Assembly (NCBI RefSeq): GCF_002807015.1
Contig: NZ_NIPO01000001.1
Span: forward strand, 331,014-395,013
Direction: 5' to 3'
Source of the DNA: Avrilella dinanensis
GTDB lineage: Bacteria; Bacteroidota; Bacteroidia; Flavobacteriales; Flavobacteriaceae
Length of the DNA stretch: 64,000 nt
A program made the translations under genes and the position numbers. Positions 44,003-53,065 of the stretch are shown one piece after another; position 1 is the stretch's first letter, and every line of letters starts with the position of its first letter. Below the pieces are notes generated by a model. The model made no database searches. It was not told the DNA's origin and saw only the letters and a program-made list of their open reading frames with translations.

Positions 44003-46720
44003 TTGAAGTCAAAGATATTCACATACAGTTGCATTGTTCTGGTTATAACCCTGTGTTTTGCCTGTTCAACCAGCAAAAATACAACCCTGACCAGGGGTTA
44101 TCACGCTACTACTGCCAAGTACAATATTTTGTATAACGGTCAGTTGGCTTATGACAAAGGCGTAGAAGAAATCAAGGAAAAACGAACAGATAATTTTGCA
44201 AAAATACTTCCGGTGGAAATGATGCAACCCGATGAGGTAGAGGAAATTGTCAATACACAGAAGAATCCAAACTTTCAGCGGGCCGAGGAAAAAGCTATCA
44301 AAGCCGCTCAGAATCACTCCATTTATATTGCCGGAACCGAAAACAACCCACAGATAGACGATGCATATCTTTTGCTGGGCAAAGCCCGTTACCACGATTT
44401 GCGGTATGTGCCGGCACAAGAAGCCTTTAATTATATCGTGATGAAATATCCGGATAGCGACATTTTTTACGATGCCAGCATTTGGGTAGAAAAAACCAAT
44501 CTTCGGTTAAAATACGATAATACCGCTATACGAAATCTGAAAAAACTGTTGTCTAATCCGGAAGTTGCCGGGCAAACGAGAGCGGAAGCGTTGGCTACTC
44601 TGGCACAGGGATATATCAATACGGAGGCTTATGACAGTGCGAAAGTAGTGTTGGAAGAAGCCTATGAACTGACCAATGAAAAGCTGAAAAAAGCCCGATA
44701 CACCTACATATTAGGGCAACTCAACAGCAAACTGGGGCAAAATGCGGAAGCAATACAAAAATTTGAGGAAGTAATCGCTTATAACTATAGTATTCCACGT
44801 GCTTATGTGATTAATGCCTATGGCGAAAAATTTGCCAATCAGGACAAATCACAAATGGATACCGCCATATTTGTGAAAGAGTATGGGAAATTACTTCGCG
44901 ACAGAGAAAACAGAGCCTACCAGGACATGATTTATCATCAGTTGGGATTGATGTATGAAACCCATGATGATATCAGCAAAGCAGTCAAAAACTTCAATAA
45001 CTCTTTGCGTAAAGCAAAAGATAATAATTATGTGAAACAAGCCAATTACGAGCATTTAGCAGAGATTTATTACAGCGGAAAAGATTATGAAAAAGCCGGA
45101 ATGTACTACGACAGTACCATGGTTTTGATGAATCCGAATACGAGAGAATACCTGCGGGTAAAACGTAAGCGAAACGGCTTGATTGATGTGGTTAATTTCG
45201 AACAGTTGGTCCGCAAAAATGACAGTATCCTCAACTTGGTGCAGATGAGCGACGAAGACCGCCTGATTGTGATTAATGAATATATCGACAAGCTGAAGAT
45301 AGCCGACGAGGAACGGGCGAGGGCTTTGGCAGCGGCTGCCAATCAGTCTTCTGCGGGCGGAATCAGTATAGGTCGCGGGTCGAATTTTTATTTCTATTCC
45401 CCGAATTCGGTCAATAACGGTAAGCAATCGTTTGCGTCCAACTGGGGCAGCAGACCCAATGTAGATAACTGGCGTTGGGAAAATGAGGCTGTGGAAATGC
45501 CGGCATATCAGGATACCGATGAGGAAGAAGAAACGCAAGTGGCTGAAAATACACAAAATACAACCGACCAGCGTTACAATCCGGATTTCTATATTGCTCA
45601 GATACCAACTGATGAAGCTCAGATAAAATTACTCAAAAAAGATTTGGACAATGCTTATTATCAGCTGGGAGTGATTTATTATGAGCGGTTACACGAACAT
45701 GGACTTGCGGCGGAAAGATTAGAAAAATTATTGACTATCAATCCTGACGAGCGGTTGATTGAGCCGGCAAAATATCATTTGTATAAAATATATGGTGTAA
45801 TCGACCCGACAAAAGCAGCGGCTTTGCTGGAAGATATGAAACTGAACCACCCCGATTCGCAATATACTCAGGTAATACTGAACCCGAACGCAACGCTCTC
45901 GGCAGACGATTCGCCGGTAAATGATTATGAAGAAATCTACCAGACCTATACGCAAGGGGATTACTCAGCAGTATTGAATGAGCTGGATGAAAAAATTCCG
46001 ATGATGCTCAACGACCAGATGTTACCGAAGTATGAATTACTCAGAGCAGTTACTGTCGGAAAGCTCGAAGGATTGGCAGGATACAAGGCGGCACTCAACC
46101 ATGTGGCACTCACTTATCCGAGTTCGGCAGAAGGTAAGGAAGCCGAGCGAATATTGAATGAAGATTTGTCACGGCTGGAAAATATGACTTTCAAAATGGA
46201 TTTGTCACAAAATCTTAAATTCATCTATGAAGTCAGTTATCCGATTCAGGGCGAAGATTTGGAGCTGAAACAAAAGCTTGAACGCTATGCACAGGACAGA
46301 GCTCATACCGGTATCAAATTCTCTGCTGACCAATATTCTGATAATCAAGTGTTTTTGGTGTTGCACGGAATCAAATCCGGAAATATTGCCCAATCGGCAC
46401 AAATGTATCTCGAAATAGAACAAAATTACCAGATTACCCGCGACCCGGTGTTGATTAGTACCGAAGATTATGTGGTAGTATTGATAAAGAAAAATTGGGA
46501 CGAATATCTGCAGGCACGCTATCCGCAAGAAGAGCAGCAGACAGAAGCTCAAACCCAGCAAACACAATCGGCACAACAGGAAGAACAGCCGCAGCAACGA
46601 ACGCGATCTGTTCAGCGACCTACAGAGAGGCAGAGGCTTCAGCAAAACCAACAATTAGGAAGGCAGGAGTCACAACGACAACAGTCAACACAATTGAGAA
46701 ATCAAAATACTGATGAATAA
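44003..46720 (+). CDS. sprE: Type IX secretion/gliding lipoprotein SprE (PorW)
   Basis: SprE/PorW is a TPR-rich lipoprotein required for gliding and type IX secretion. The 905-residue protein has a lipoprotein signal with lipobox ITLCFAC, followed by the family segment RGYHATTAKYNILYNG. Multiple TPR-like repeats (about 110-420 and 550-740) and a Gln-rich disordered tail (about 835-905) follow. The start is TTG: an upstream in-frame stop excludes earlier starts, and the first in-frame ATG would remove the whole lipoprotein signal. The next gene overlaps its end by 8 bases. Confidence 0.9.
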   Translation: MKSKIFTYSCIVLVITLCFACSTSKNTTLTRGYHATTAKYNILYNGQLAYDKGVEEIKEKRTDNFAKILPVEMMQPDEVEEIVNTQKNPNFQRAEEKAIKAAQNHSIYIAGTENNPQIDDAYLLLGKARYHDLRYVPAQEAFNYIVMKYPDSDIFYDASIWVEKTNLRLKYDNTAIRNLKKLLSNPEVAGQTRAEALATLAQGYINTEAYDSAKVVLEEAYELTNEKLKKARYTYILGQLNSKLGQNAEAIQKFEEVIAYNYSIPRAYVINAYGEKFANQDKSQMDTAIFVKEYGKLLRDRENRAYQDMIYHQLGLMYETHDDISKAVKNFNNSLRKAKDNNYVKQANYEHLAEIYYSGKDYEKAGMYYDSTMVLMNPNTREYLRVKRKRNGLIDVVNFEQLVRKNDSILNLVQMSDEDRLIVINEYIDKLKIADEERARALAAAANQSSAGGISIGRGSNFYFYSPNSVNNGKQSFASNWGSRPNVDNWRWENEAVEMPAYQDTDEEEETQVAENTQNTTDQRYNPDFYIAQIPTDEAQIKLLKKDLDNAYYQLGVIYYERLHEHGLAAERLEKLLTINPDERLIEPAKYHLYKIYGVIDPTKAAALLEDMKLNHPDSQYTQVILNPNATLSADDSPVNDYEEIYQTYTQGDYSAVLNELDEKIPMMLNDQMLPKYELLRAVTVGKLEGLAGYKAALNHVALTYPSSAEGKEAERILNEDLSRLENMTFKMDLSQNLKFIYEVSYPIQGEDLELKQKLERYAQDRAHTGIKFSADQYSDNQVFLVLHGIKSGNIAQSAQMYLEIEQNYQITRDPVLISTEDYVVVLIKKNWDEYLQARYPQEEQQTEAQTQQTQSAQQEEQPQQRTRSVQRPTERQRLQQNQQLGRQESQRQQSTQLRNQNTDE

Positions 46721-47126
46721 CATGGGTAAATATATATATCAGCTAGTATTATTGTCTGTTGTGGCTTTCGCTATACAATATTTTGCACAGCAACTTTTTG
46801 AGGTTGATTCGCTTTGGGAGCAGATAGATATTTCCTTGTTGCAGATATATTTTGTGCAGGCAGTCATTTCGCTGGTGTTGATTATTGCCCTGAATATGGC
46901 GAGAAAGCCATTGCCGAATTTTCTCGGATTTGTTTTTCTGGGTGTTTTTACTATTAAGGTGGCAGCATCTTATTTTTTTGCCCGTCCGGTGTTGGAACAA
47001 CCCGATGTAGATTTTTTTAAATACAATTTTCTGCTGGTGTTTTTTATGTATATGATTTTTGATTTATACGTGGCTTATAGCTTGTTAAACAAGGGAGAAG
47101 AAACCCCTTCAAAAAAGTTTAATTAA
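46713..47126 (+). CDS. Four-helix membrane protein upstream of the ATP synthase operon (DUF6168)
   Basis: This 137-residue integral membrane protein has about four helices and a short charged tail. It resembles DUF6168 proteins found beside atpB in flavobacteria, and its place is that of AtpI in other bacteria, but no sequence similarity to AtpI can be claimed. The start overlaps the sprE end by 8 bases. A second ATG three codons later is possible. A promoter-like box separates it from atpB. Confidence 0.7.
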   Translation: MNNMGKYIYQLVLLSVVAFAIQYFAQQLFEVDSLWEQIDISLLQIYFVQAVISLVLIIALNMARKPLPNFLGFVFLGVFTIKVAASYFFARPVLEQPDVDFFKYNFLLVFFMYMIFDLYVAYSLLNKGEETPSKKFN

Positions 47127-47152
47127 GGTGTTTTATATATAGAATAAAGTTG

Positions 47153-47160
47153 TACATTTG
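47153..47160 (+). promoter_or_regulatory. Putative -7 promoter box of the ATP synthase operon
   Basis: TACATTTG matches TAnnTTTG and lies 40 bases before atpB. A TTTT in place of TTTG sits about 18 bases upstream, which gives a near-consensus promoter. Confidence 0.55.
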
Positions 47161-47200
47161 CACAAAATTTTTTGAACCATAATAAAAATATAAACACGGT

Positions 47201-48313
47201 ATGGTGACTATTAAAAAATCACTTCACTTGTTAACGGTAGCTTTCTTTGCTTTGGTGTCTTTAGTTGCAAAAGCAGAAGAGCCGGTAACTTCTGAGCATG
47301 ATTCACATGCGGCGGTAAATCCAGCTTCGCCTGAGTTTGTTCAGGAGTACACACAGCACCATTTGATGGATGATCATTTTTATTCTTTCTATGGAGATGC
47401 TGAAAAACACAGACATTATGGGTTTCCGCTGCCGGTAATTCTTATTGACAACGGGTTAAAAGTTTTTATGTCATCAGAAGATTTTGTTTATAACGGAAAA
47501 GTTGTAGAGAATGGAGGGCAATACTATAAATATTACCACGGAAAAATATATAAAACAGACGCGGAAGGAACAATAACTTATGACGACAAACATCATCCGG
47601 CTAATGAAAAACCATTAGATTTTTCTATTACCAAAAATGTGTTTGGATTGATTTTGGCGTCCGTATTATTGTTTTGGGGATTCACTTCATTGGCGAAAAA
47701 CTATAAATCGTCACCCAACAATTTGCCAAAAGGAATGGGTCGGGTATTGGAACCATTGGTGATTTATGTGCGTGATGAAATGGCACGTCCGAATATCGGA
47801 GATAAAAAGTATAAAAAATATATGCCGTATTTGTTATCGGTATTCTTTTTGATTTTCCTATTGAATTTATTAGGATTGACTCCGCTTGGGTTAAACGTTA
47901 CAGGGAATATATCAATTACTGTTTGTTTAGCATTATTTACTTTTTTCTATGTGAATTTGAGTGGGAATAAGGATTACTGGAAACATATTTTCTGGATGCC
48001 GGGAGTTCCCGTTCCAATGAAAATAATTTTGGCACCGATTGAGGTTTTAGGGATGTTTACCAAACCATTTTCATTGTTAATTCGTTTATTTGCGAATATC
48101 ACGGCAGGTCACTCTGTAGTAATGGGATTGATTGCAGTTGCATTTGTGATGAAAGAAACATTAACAACTCCGGGTGCGGTAGGTGTTTCGTTCCTTTTGA
48201 CAACATTTTTAACTGTATTGGAGATATTAGTAGCGTTCCTGCAAGCATTTATCTTTACCATGTTATCGTCGTTGTTTATAGGCTCAGCAGTTCAAGAACA
48301 CGACCATCATTAA
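47201..48313 (+). CDS. atpB: ATP synthase subunit a
   Basis: Subunit a forms the proton half-channels of the membrane Fo sector. The 370-residue protein is longer than the E. coli form because of an N-terminal signal-like helix (about 1-25) and a His-rich extramembrane region (about 28-140, with HDSHAA and KHRHYG) seen in Bacteroidota. The essential Arg is in SLLIRLFANITAGH, in the last third. It is the first gene of atpBEFHAG. Confidence 0.95.
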   Translation: MVTIKKSLHLLTVAFFALVSLVAKAEEPVTSEHDSHAAVNPASPEFVQEYTQHHLMDDHFYSFYGDAEKHRHYGFPLPVILIDNGLKVFMSSEDFVYNGKVVENGGQYYKYYHGKIYKTDAEGTITYDDKHHPANEKPLDFSITKNVFGLILASVLLFWGFTSLAKNYKSSPNNLPKGMGRVLEPLVIYVRDEMARPNIGDKKYKKYMPYLLSVFFLIFLLNLLGLTPLGLNVTGNISITVCLALFTFFYVNLSGNKDYWKHIFWMPGVPVPMKIILAPIEVLGMFTKPFSLLIRLFANITAGHSVVMGLIAVAFVMKETLTTPGAVGVSFLLTTFLTVLEILVAFLQAFIFTMLSSLFIGSAVQEHDHH

Positions 48314-48352
48314 TTTAGAATTTTTTGTTTAATTATATATAAATCATTTATT

Positions 48353-48550
48353 ATGACAATTCCAACTTTAGTAGGAGCAGGTTTAATCGTAATCGGAGCA
48401 GGTTATGGTTTGGGTAAAATTGGTGGTTCAGCAATGGACGCTATTGCTCGTCAACCAGAAGCAGCAGGGAAAATCCAAACTGCAATGATTATTATTGGTG
48501 CGTTATTGGAAGGTTTAGCTTTCGGTGCACTAATTTTAGGTAAAAACTAA
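48353..48550 (+). CDS. atpE: ATP synthase subunit c
   Basis: This 65-residue double-helix proteolipid of the rotor ring has the loop motif ARQPEA (32-37) and the ion-binding Glu E53 in GALLEGLAFG. The usual sodium-site Gln in helix 1 and Ser next to the Glu are missing, so proton coupling is more likely. It is followed by an intra-operon hairpin before atpF, which may favour the high copy number of subunit c. Confidence 0.95.
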   Translation: MTIPTLVGAGLIVIGAGYGLGKIGGSAMDAIARQPEAAGKIQTAMIIIGALLEGLAFGALILGKN

Positions 48551-48556
48551 AAATGA

Positions 48557-48593
48557 AAACAATATCTGTAACGGTTGGTTACAGATATTGTTT
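48557..48593 (+). promoter_or_regulatory. Perfect 16-bp hairpin between atpE and atpF
   Basis: Arms AAACAATATCTGTAAC and GTTACAGATATTGTTT are fully complementary around a 5-base loop. No long T-run follows. It lies inside the ATP synthase operon, 6 bases after atpE, where a leaky terminator or an mRNA-stabilising structure could set subunit ratios. Confidence 0.75.
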
Positions 48594-48638
48594 GATTAAA
48601 CAAAAAACAATTTAAGTACAAAACTTATTTAAAATACA

Positions 48639-49139
48639 ATGGACAAGTTAATACACGATTTTAGTTTTGGTTTATTCTTTTGGATGGCAATCATCTTATT
48701 GGTTATCATTTTCTTACTGGGTAAATTTGCATGGAAACCGATTATCAATGCTTTGGAAGCTCGTGAAGAAGGTATCGCAGACGCTTTGGCAGCGGCAGAT
48801 AATGCAAAACGTGAAATGCAAAACCTGAAAGCCAGCAACGAAAAATTATTGGCAGAAGCAAGAGCCGAGCGCGACGCTATGCTGAAAGAGGCTCGCGAAA
48901 TGAAAGAGAAAATAGTTGCTGAGGCCAAAAACGAAGCACAAGCCGAAGGAGAAAAAATGATTCAGCAAGCCAAAGCTGCTATCGAAAATGAGAAATCGGC
49001 AGCCATGGCAGATATCAAAAATCACGTTTCAGGATTATCTATTGAAATTGCTGAAAAGCTAATGAAAAATCAATTAGCTGACACCCAGGCGCAAAACCAG
49101 TTGGTAGAATCGTTGTTGAACGACGTTAAATTAAACTAA
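48639..49139 (+). CDS. atpF: ATP synthase subunit b
   Basis: This 166-residue peripheral-stalk subunit has a single N-terminal membrane helix (FGLFFWMAIILLVIIFLLGKF) followed by a long charged coiled coil rich in Ala, Glu and Lys. It links Fo to the delta subunit. Gap to atpH is 3 bases. Confidence 0.93.
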   Translation: MDKLIHDFSFGLFFWMAIILLVIIFLLGKFAWKPIINALEAREEGIADALAAADNAKREMQNLKASNEKLLAEARAERDAMLKEAREMKEKIVAEAKNEAQAEGEKMIQQAKAAIENEKSAAMADIKNHVSGLSIEIAEKLMKNQLADTQAQNQLVESLLNDVKLN

Positions 49140-49142
49140 TCT

Positions 49143-49682
49143 ATGGCAACCTCAAGAGCAGCAGTTCGTTATGCAAAAGCTTTGATTGAAACCGCTCAGG
49201 AAAAAAATGTTTCTGACCAAGTGGCAAGCGATATGCAAACGATAAACCAAGCGATAAACGACAGCGTGGAACTAAAACAATTTTTGGACAACCCGGTTGT
49301 GAAAGCAGATGTAAAGAAAAAAGCTTTGGACGAGATTTTCTCTTCTCTCTCTGCAGACAGCAAGTTGTTGTTCGGGTTGTTGAACAGCAATCACAGATTT
49401 GCCTTGTTGCCACAAATTGCTACTGAGTACATCGCTTTGTATGAAAGCTCAAAAGGCATCGCAAGAGCGTATGTGACTACGGCAACACCGTTGAATGACG
49501 ATTTGAAAACAAAAGTTTTGGACAAAGTGAAACAACTCACTTCAGAGTCACAAATTGAAATTATCAACGAGGTAAACCCTGATATTATCGGTGGATTTAT
49601 CATTCGCATCGGTGATATGCAATATAACGCATCTATTGCCGATAAATTAAATCAATTAAAAAGAGAGCTAATCAATAATTAA
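49143..49682 (+). CDS. atpH: ATP synthase subunit delta
   Basis: This 179-residue stalk subunit has the family opening [18 protein letters not shown] and the conserved C-terminal [18 protein letters not shown]. It ties the b dimer to the top of the alpha/beta ring. It is separated by about 40 bases from atpA. Confidence 0.94.
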   Translation: MATSRAAVRYAKALIETAQEKNVSDQVASDMQTINQAINDSVELKQFLDNPVVKADVKKKALDEIFSSLSADSKLLFGLLNSNHRFALLPQIATEYIALYESSKGIARAYVTTATPLNDDLKTKVLDKVKQLTSESQIEIINEVNPDIIGGFIIRIGDMQYNASIADKLNQLKRELINN

Positions 49683-49722
49683 TATAACCACGTTGCGGCG
49701 TGTAGCAATAAATAAAGAAAAG

Positions 49723-51297
49723 ATGGCGGAAATCAAACCAGCTGAAATTTCAGCAATTTTAAAACAACAATTATCAGGATTCGGAGCAGATGCTTCGGTA
49801 GAAGAAGTTGGAACTGTATTGGAAGTAGGAGATGGTATAGCCCGTGTTTACGGATTATCAAACGCACAATACGGTGAGTTGGTACAATTTGAAAACGGTT
49901 TGGAAGCGATGGTGCAAAACCTCGAAGAAGACAACGTAGGTATTGTACTTTTCGGTTCGTCCACATTGATTAAAGAAGGAGATGTTGTAAAACGTACAAA
50001 CCGTATTGCTTCCCTAAAAGTAGGCGAGCAAATGGTTGGTCGCGTTGTAAATACATTAGGATTTCCTATCGACGGTAAAGGAACCATCGAAGGTGATTTG
50101 TACGAAATGCCTTTGGAGCGTAAAGCACCGGGAGTTATCTTCCGTCAGCCGGTAACAGAACCTTTGCAAACAGGAGTAAAAGCGATTGATGCTATGATTC
50201 CGGTTGGAAGAGGACAACGTGAGTTGGTTATTGGTGACCGTCAGACAGGTAAAACTACCGTATGTATCGATACTATTCTTAACCAAAAAGAATTTTACGA
50301 TGCAGGACAACCGGTATATTGTATATATGTAGCTGTTGGTCAGAAAGCATCAACAGTAGCTGCAATTGCGAAAACATTAGAAGAAAAAGGAGCTTTGGAT
50401 TATACGATAATCGTAGCTGCCAACGCATCTGACCCTGCACCAATGCAGGTATATGCACCAATGGCAGGAGCGGCAATCGGAGAATATTTCCGTGACACAG
50501 GTCGTCCGGCATTGATTGTTTATGATGATTTGTCTAAACAAGCGGTTGCTTACCGTGAGATGTCGTTGATTTTGCGTCGTCCACCAGGGCGTGAGGCATA
50601 TCCGGGTGACGTTTTCTACTTGCACTCTCGTTTGTTAGAGCGTGCGGCAAAAGTTATCAGCGACGACGAAATCGCTAAAAACATGAACGATTTGCCTGAA
50701 TCTTTGAAACCTATCGTTAAAGGAGGAGGCTCATTGACAGCATTGCCAATCATCGAAACACAAGCAGGTGACGTATCTGCCTATATCCCGACTAACGTAA
50801 TTTCGATTACAGACGGACAGATTTTCTTAGAGTCTGATTTATTTAACTCTGGAGTTCGTCCGGCGATTAACGTAGGTATTTCCGTATCTCGTGTTGGAGG
50901 TAATGCACAGATTAAATCCATGAAAAAAGTATCCGGAACATTGAAGTTGGATCAGGCTCAATTCCGTGAATTAGAGGCATTTGCTAAATTCGGTTCTGAT
51001 TTGGACGGAGCTACATTAAACGTAATTGAAAAAGGACGCCGTAATGTGGAAATCTTGAAACAATCAGTAAACGACCCATACAAAGTGGAAGACCAGGTAG
51101 CGATTATCTATGCAGGAACCAAAAACCTGTTGAGAAATGTTCCTGTAAACAAAGTAAAAGAGTTTGAAAAAGACTTTTTGCAAACTTTGAACTTATCTCA
51201 CAAAAATGTGATGGAAGAGTTGAAAGCCGGTAAATTAACTGATGAAGCTACAGCCACATTAGAGAAAGTAGCCAAAGAAACGGCTGCAAAATACTAA
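49723..51297 (+). CDS. atpA: ATP synthase subunit alpha
   Basis: This 524-residue regulatory nucleotide-binding subunit of F1 has P-loop [11 protein letters not shown] and the DELSEED-less C-terminal region typical of alpha. The start chosen is ATG before [11 protein letters not shown], the family N-terminus. A TTG ten codons upstream gives an unlikely basic extension. Confidence 0.96.
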   Translation: MAEIKPAEISAILKQQLSGFGADASVEEVGTVLEVGDGIARVYGLSNAQYGELVQFENGLEAMVQNLEEDNVGIVLFGSSTLIKEGDVVKRTNRIASLKVGEQMVGRVVNTLGFPIDGKGTIEGDLYEMPLERKAPGVIFRQPVTEPLQTGVKAIDAMIPVGRGQRELVIGDRQTGKTTVCIDTILNQKEFYDAGQPVYCIYVAVGQKASTVAAIAKTLEEKGALDYTIIVAANASDPAPMQVYAPMAGAAIGEYFRDTGRPALIVYDDLSKQAVAYREMSLILRRPPGREAYPGDVFYLHSRLLERAAKVISDDEIAKNMNDLPESLKPIVKGGGSLTALPIIETQAGDVSAYIPTNVISITDGQIFLESDLFNSGVRPAINVGISVSRVGGNAQIKSMKKVSGTLKLDQAQFRELEAFAKFGSDLDGATLNVIEKGRRNVEILKQSVNDPYKVEDQVAIIYAGTKNLLRNVPVNKVKEFEKDFLQTLNLSHKNVMEELKAGKLTDEATATLEKVAKETAAKY

Positions 51298-51360
51298 TAA
51301 ATTGCTTAGCTTTTAGCAGACTAAGGGCTAGGCGATTAAGGACTAATCACTTGAAATGAA

Positions 51361-52221
51361 ATGGCAAACTTAAAAGAAATACGTAACAGAATCAGCTCGG
51401 TATCATCAACTATGCAGATAACTTCTGCCATGAAGATGGTTTCGGCGGCAAAGCTCAAAAAAGCACAAGATGCGATTACGGCGATGCGGCCTTATGCCGA
51501 AAAACTGACTGAATTGATTCAGAATATCAGTGCAACGCTCGAGGAAAACGTAAGCAATGTGTATGCAGAGCAAAGACCAATCAACAAAGTGTTGTTGGTT
51601 GTGGTTACTTCCAACAGGGGTTTGTGCGGGGCATTTAATTCCAATGTGTTGAAAAAAGCCAAGGAACGTGCACAGTTTTATGCAGATAAAAATGTTGAAG
51701 TTCTGACTATCGGAAAGAAAGCACACGATATGCTAAGCAAGACAGAAAAAGTATTTGCTAACGAAAGTCAACTTTTTGATGCGTTAACTTTTGAAAATGT
51801 TTCTGTTGTTGCTCAAGTACTGATGGATGCGTTTGCAGATGAAAAGTATGACAAGATTGAAATTGTTTACAATCAGTTTAAAAATGCAGCTTCGCAGGTG
51901 GTAATGACTGAACAGTTTTTACCATTGGAACCAATAAGCGGAGGAAATGCCAATGCAGTTGCTGATTATATCTTCGAACCGTCGAAAGAGGAAATCATCA
52001 ACAATTTGATTCCGAGTTCTTTAAAAACGCAGTTGTTCAAAGCAGTTTTGGACTCTAATGCTGCCGAGCACGGAGCAAGAATGACAGCGATGCACAAAGC
52101 AACCGATAATGCAAAAGACTTGCAAAATCAATTGAAATTAACCTATAACAAAGCCCGTCAGGCAGCAATTACCAACGAGATTTTAGAAATTGTTGGTGGT
52201 GCAGAAGCATTGAACGGATAA
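51361..52221 (+). CDS. atpG: ATP synthase subunit gamma
   Basis: This 286-residue central-shaft subunit has the start MANLKEIRNRISSVSSTMQI and the C-terminal NEILEIVGGAEAL, the two ends that form the rotating coiled coil. It is the last gene here: atpD and atpC (beta and epsilon) do not follow, so they must lie elsewhere, as in other Bacteroidota. Confidence 0.95.
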   Translation: MANLKEIRNRISSVSSTMQITSAMKMVSAAKLKKAQDAITAMRPYAEKLTELIQNISATLEENVSNVYAEQRPINKVLLVVVTSNRGLCGAFNSNVLKKAKERAQFYADKNVEVLTIGKKAHDMLSKTEKVFANESQLFDALTFENVSVVAQVLMDAFADEKYDKIEIVYNQFKNAASQVVMTEQFLPLEPISGGNANAVADYIFEPSKEEIINNLIPSSLKTQLFKAVLDSNAAEHGARMTAMHKATDNAKDLQNQLKLTYNKARQAAITNEILEIVGGAEALNG

Positions 52222-52251
52222 TTCCGGTTAATAGAAAAAAAATAAAACTCG

Positions 52252-52282
52252 ACCGTATCATGAAAATGATACGGTTTTTTTT
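52252..52282 (+). terminator. Intrinsic terminator of the ATP synthase operon
   Basis: Arms ACCGTATCAT / ATGATACGGT with a 4-base loop and a run of T follow atpG directly. Confidence 0.85.
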
Positions 52283-52317
52283 GTACGAACAAGCTCTTCA
52301 AAATATTTACTGAGCAA

Positions 52318-52334
52318 CCTGAGCTCGATTATTA
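52318..52334. repeat. Solo end similar to MITE-like element 2
   Basis: CCTGAGCTCGATTATTA resembles the right end of the 117-bp element (three mismatches). No second end is seen nearby. It lies between the atpG terminator and rnhB. Confidence 0.45.
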
Positions 52335-52368
52335 AAATACAGCTAACTGAATTAGATTTTAATGATTT

Positions 52369-52968
52369 TTATAAATCTAATTTCAATTGTTCCGGAATCA
52401 ACCGGAATGATTTCCGGTGATATTTACAAGCACCATATTTGATTATCGCATCACGGTGTTCTTTGGTGGGGTAACCTTTGTTTTTATCCCAGTGATACAT
52501 CGGATATTCTTCATGAAGTTGCAACATAATTTCATCGCGATAGGTTTTCGCCAGAATAGACGCCGCAGCAATACTCAAATATTTTCCGTCGCCTTTAATA
52601 ATCGTTTCGTGAGGAATATTTTTATAAGACTTGAACCGATTTCCGTCCACGATAATAAAATCAGGAGTAAGTGATAGTTTATCCAATGCATGGTGCATCG
52701 CTTTGATGGAAGCATTCAGTATATTAATTTGGTCGATTTCCTCCGGCCAGATATGAGCAATGGCATATGCATTTTCATTTTCTTCAATCCATTTCCGGAG
52801 AAAATTCCGCACCTTCAAAGATGTTTGCTTGGAATCGTTGAGCAATTCCGAATGTAAATTTTCAGAAGTAATAATAGCTGCCGCAGTAACCGGACCAGCC
52901 AAACACCCCCTTCCAGCCTCATCTGTACCGGCTTCAACGGAGAAATTAGTATGTTTGAAATTAAGCAT
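52369..52968 (-). CDS. rnhB: Ribonuclease HII
   Basis: It removes RNA from RNA-DNA hybrids, including single ribonucleotides. The 199-residue protein has the DEAGRG motif (D16, E17), the third acidic residue in FIIVDGNRF and the fourth in AKTYRDEIM. The start is the ATG at [10 protein letters not shown]. It is divergent from the S8 protease gene. Confidence 0.96.
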   Translation of the reverse strand: MLNFKHTNFSVEAGTDEAGRGCLAGPVTAAAIITSENLHSELLNDSKQTSLKVRNFLRKWIEENENAYAIAHIWPEEIDQINILNASIKAMHHALDKLSLTPDFIIVDGNRFKSYKNIPHETIIKGDGKYLSIAAASILAKTYRDEIMLQLHEEYPMYHWDKNKGYPTKEHRDAIIKYGACKYHRKSFRLIPEQLKLDL

Positions 52969-53005
52969 TTACGTCAATTAAAATGCTAAAATTACTACCG
53001 AATAC

Positions 53006-53035
53006 TTTGATTTCCTAAAAAAAACATTAAATTTG
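53006..53035 (+). promoter_or_regulatory. Promoter of the S8 protease gene
   Basis: TTTG (53006-53009), an 18-base spacer and TAAATTTG (53028-53035) match the Bacteroidota promoter. A TTG that could be taken as an upstream start codon lies inside the -7 box, which supports the downstream ATG as the true start. Confidence 0.7.
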
Positions 53036-53065
53036 GAGGTTACTAATAAAAAACAATCAAATAAA

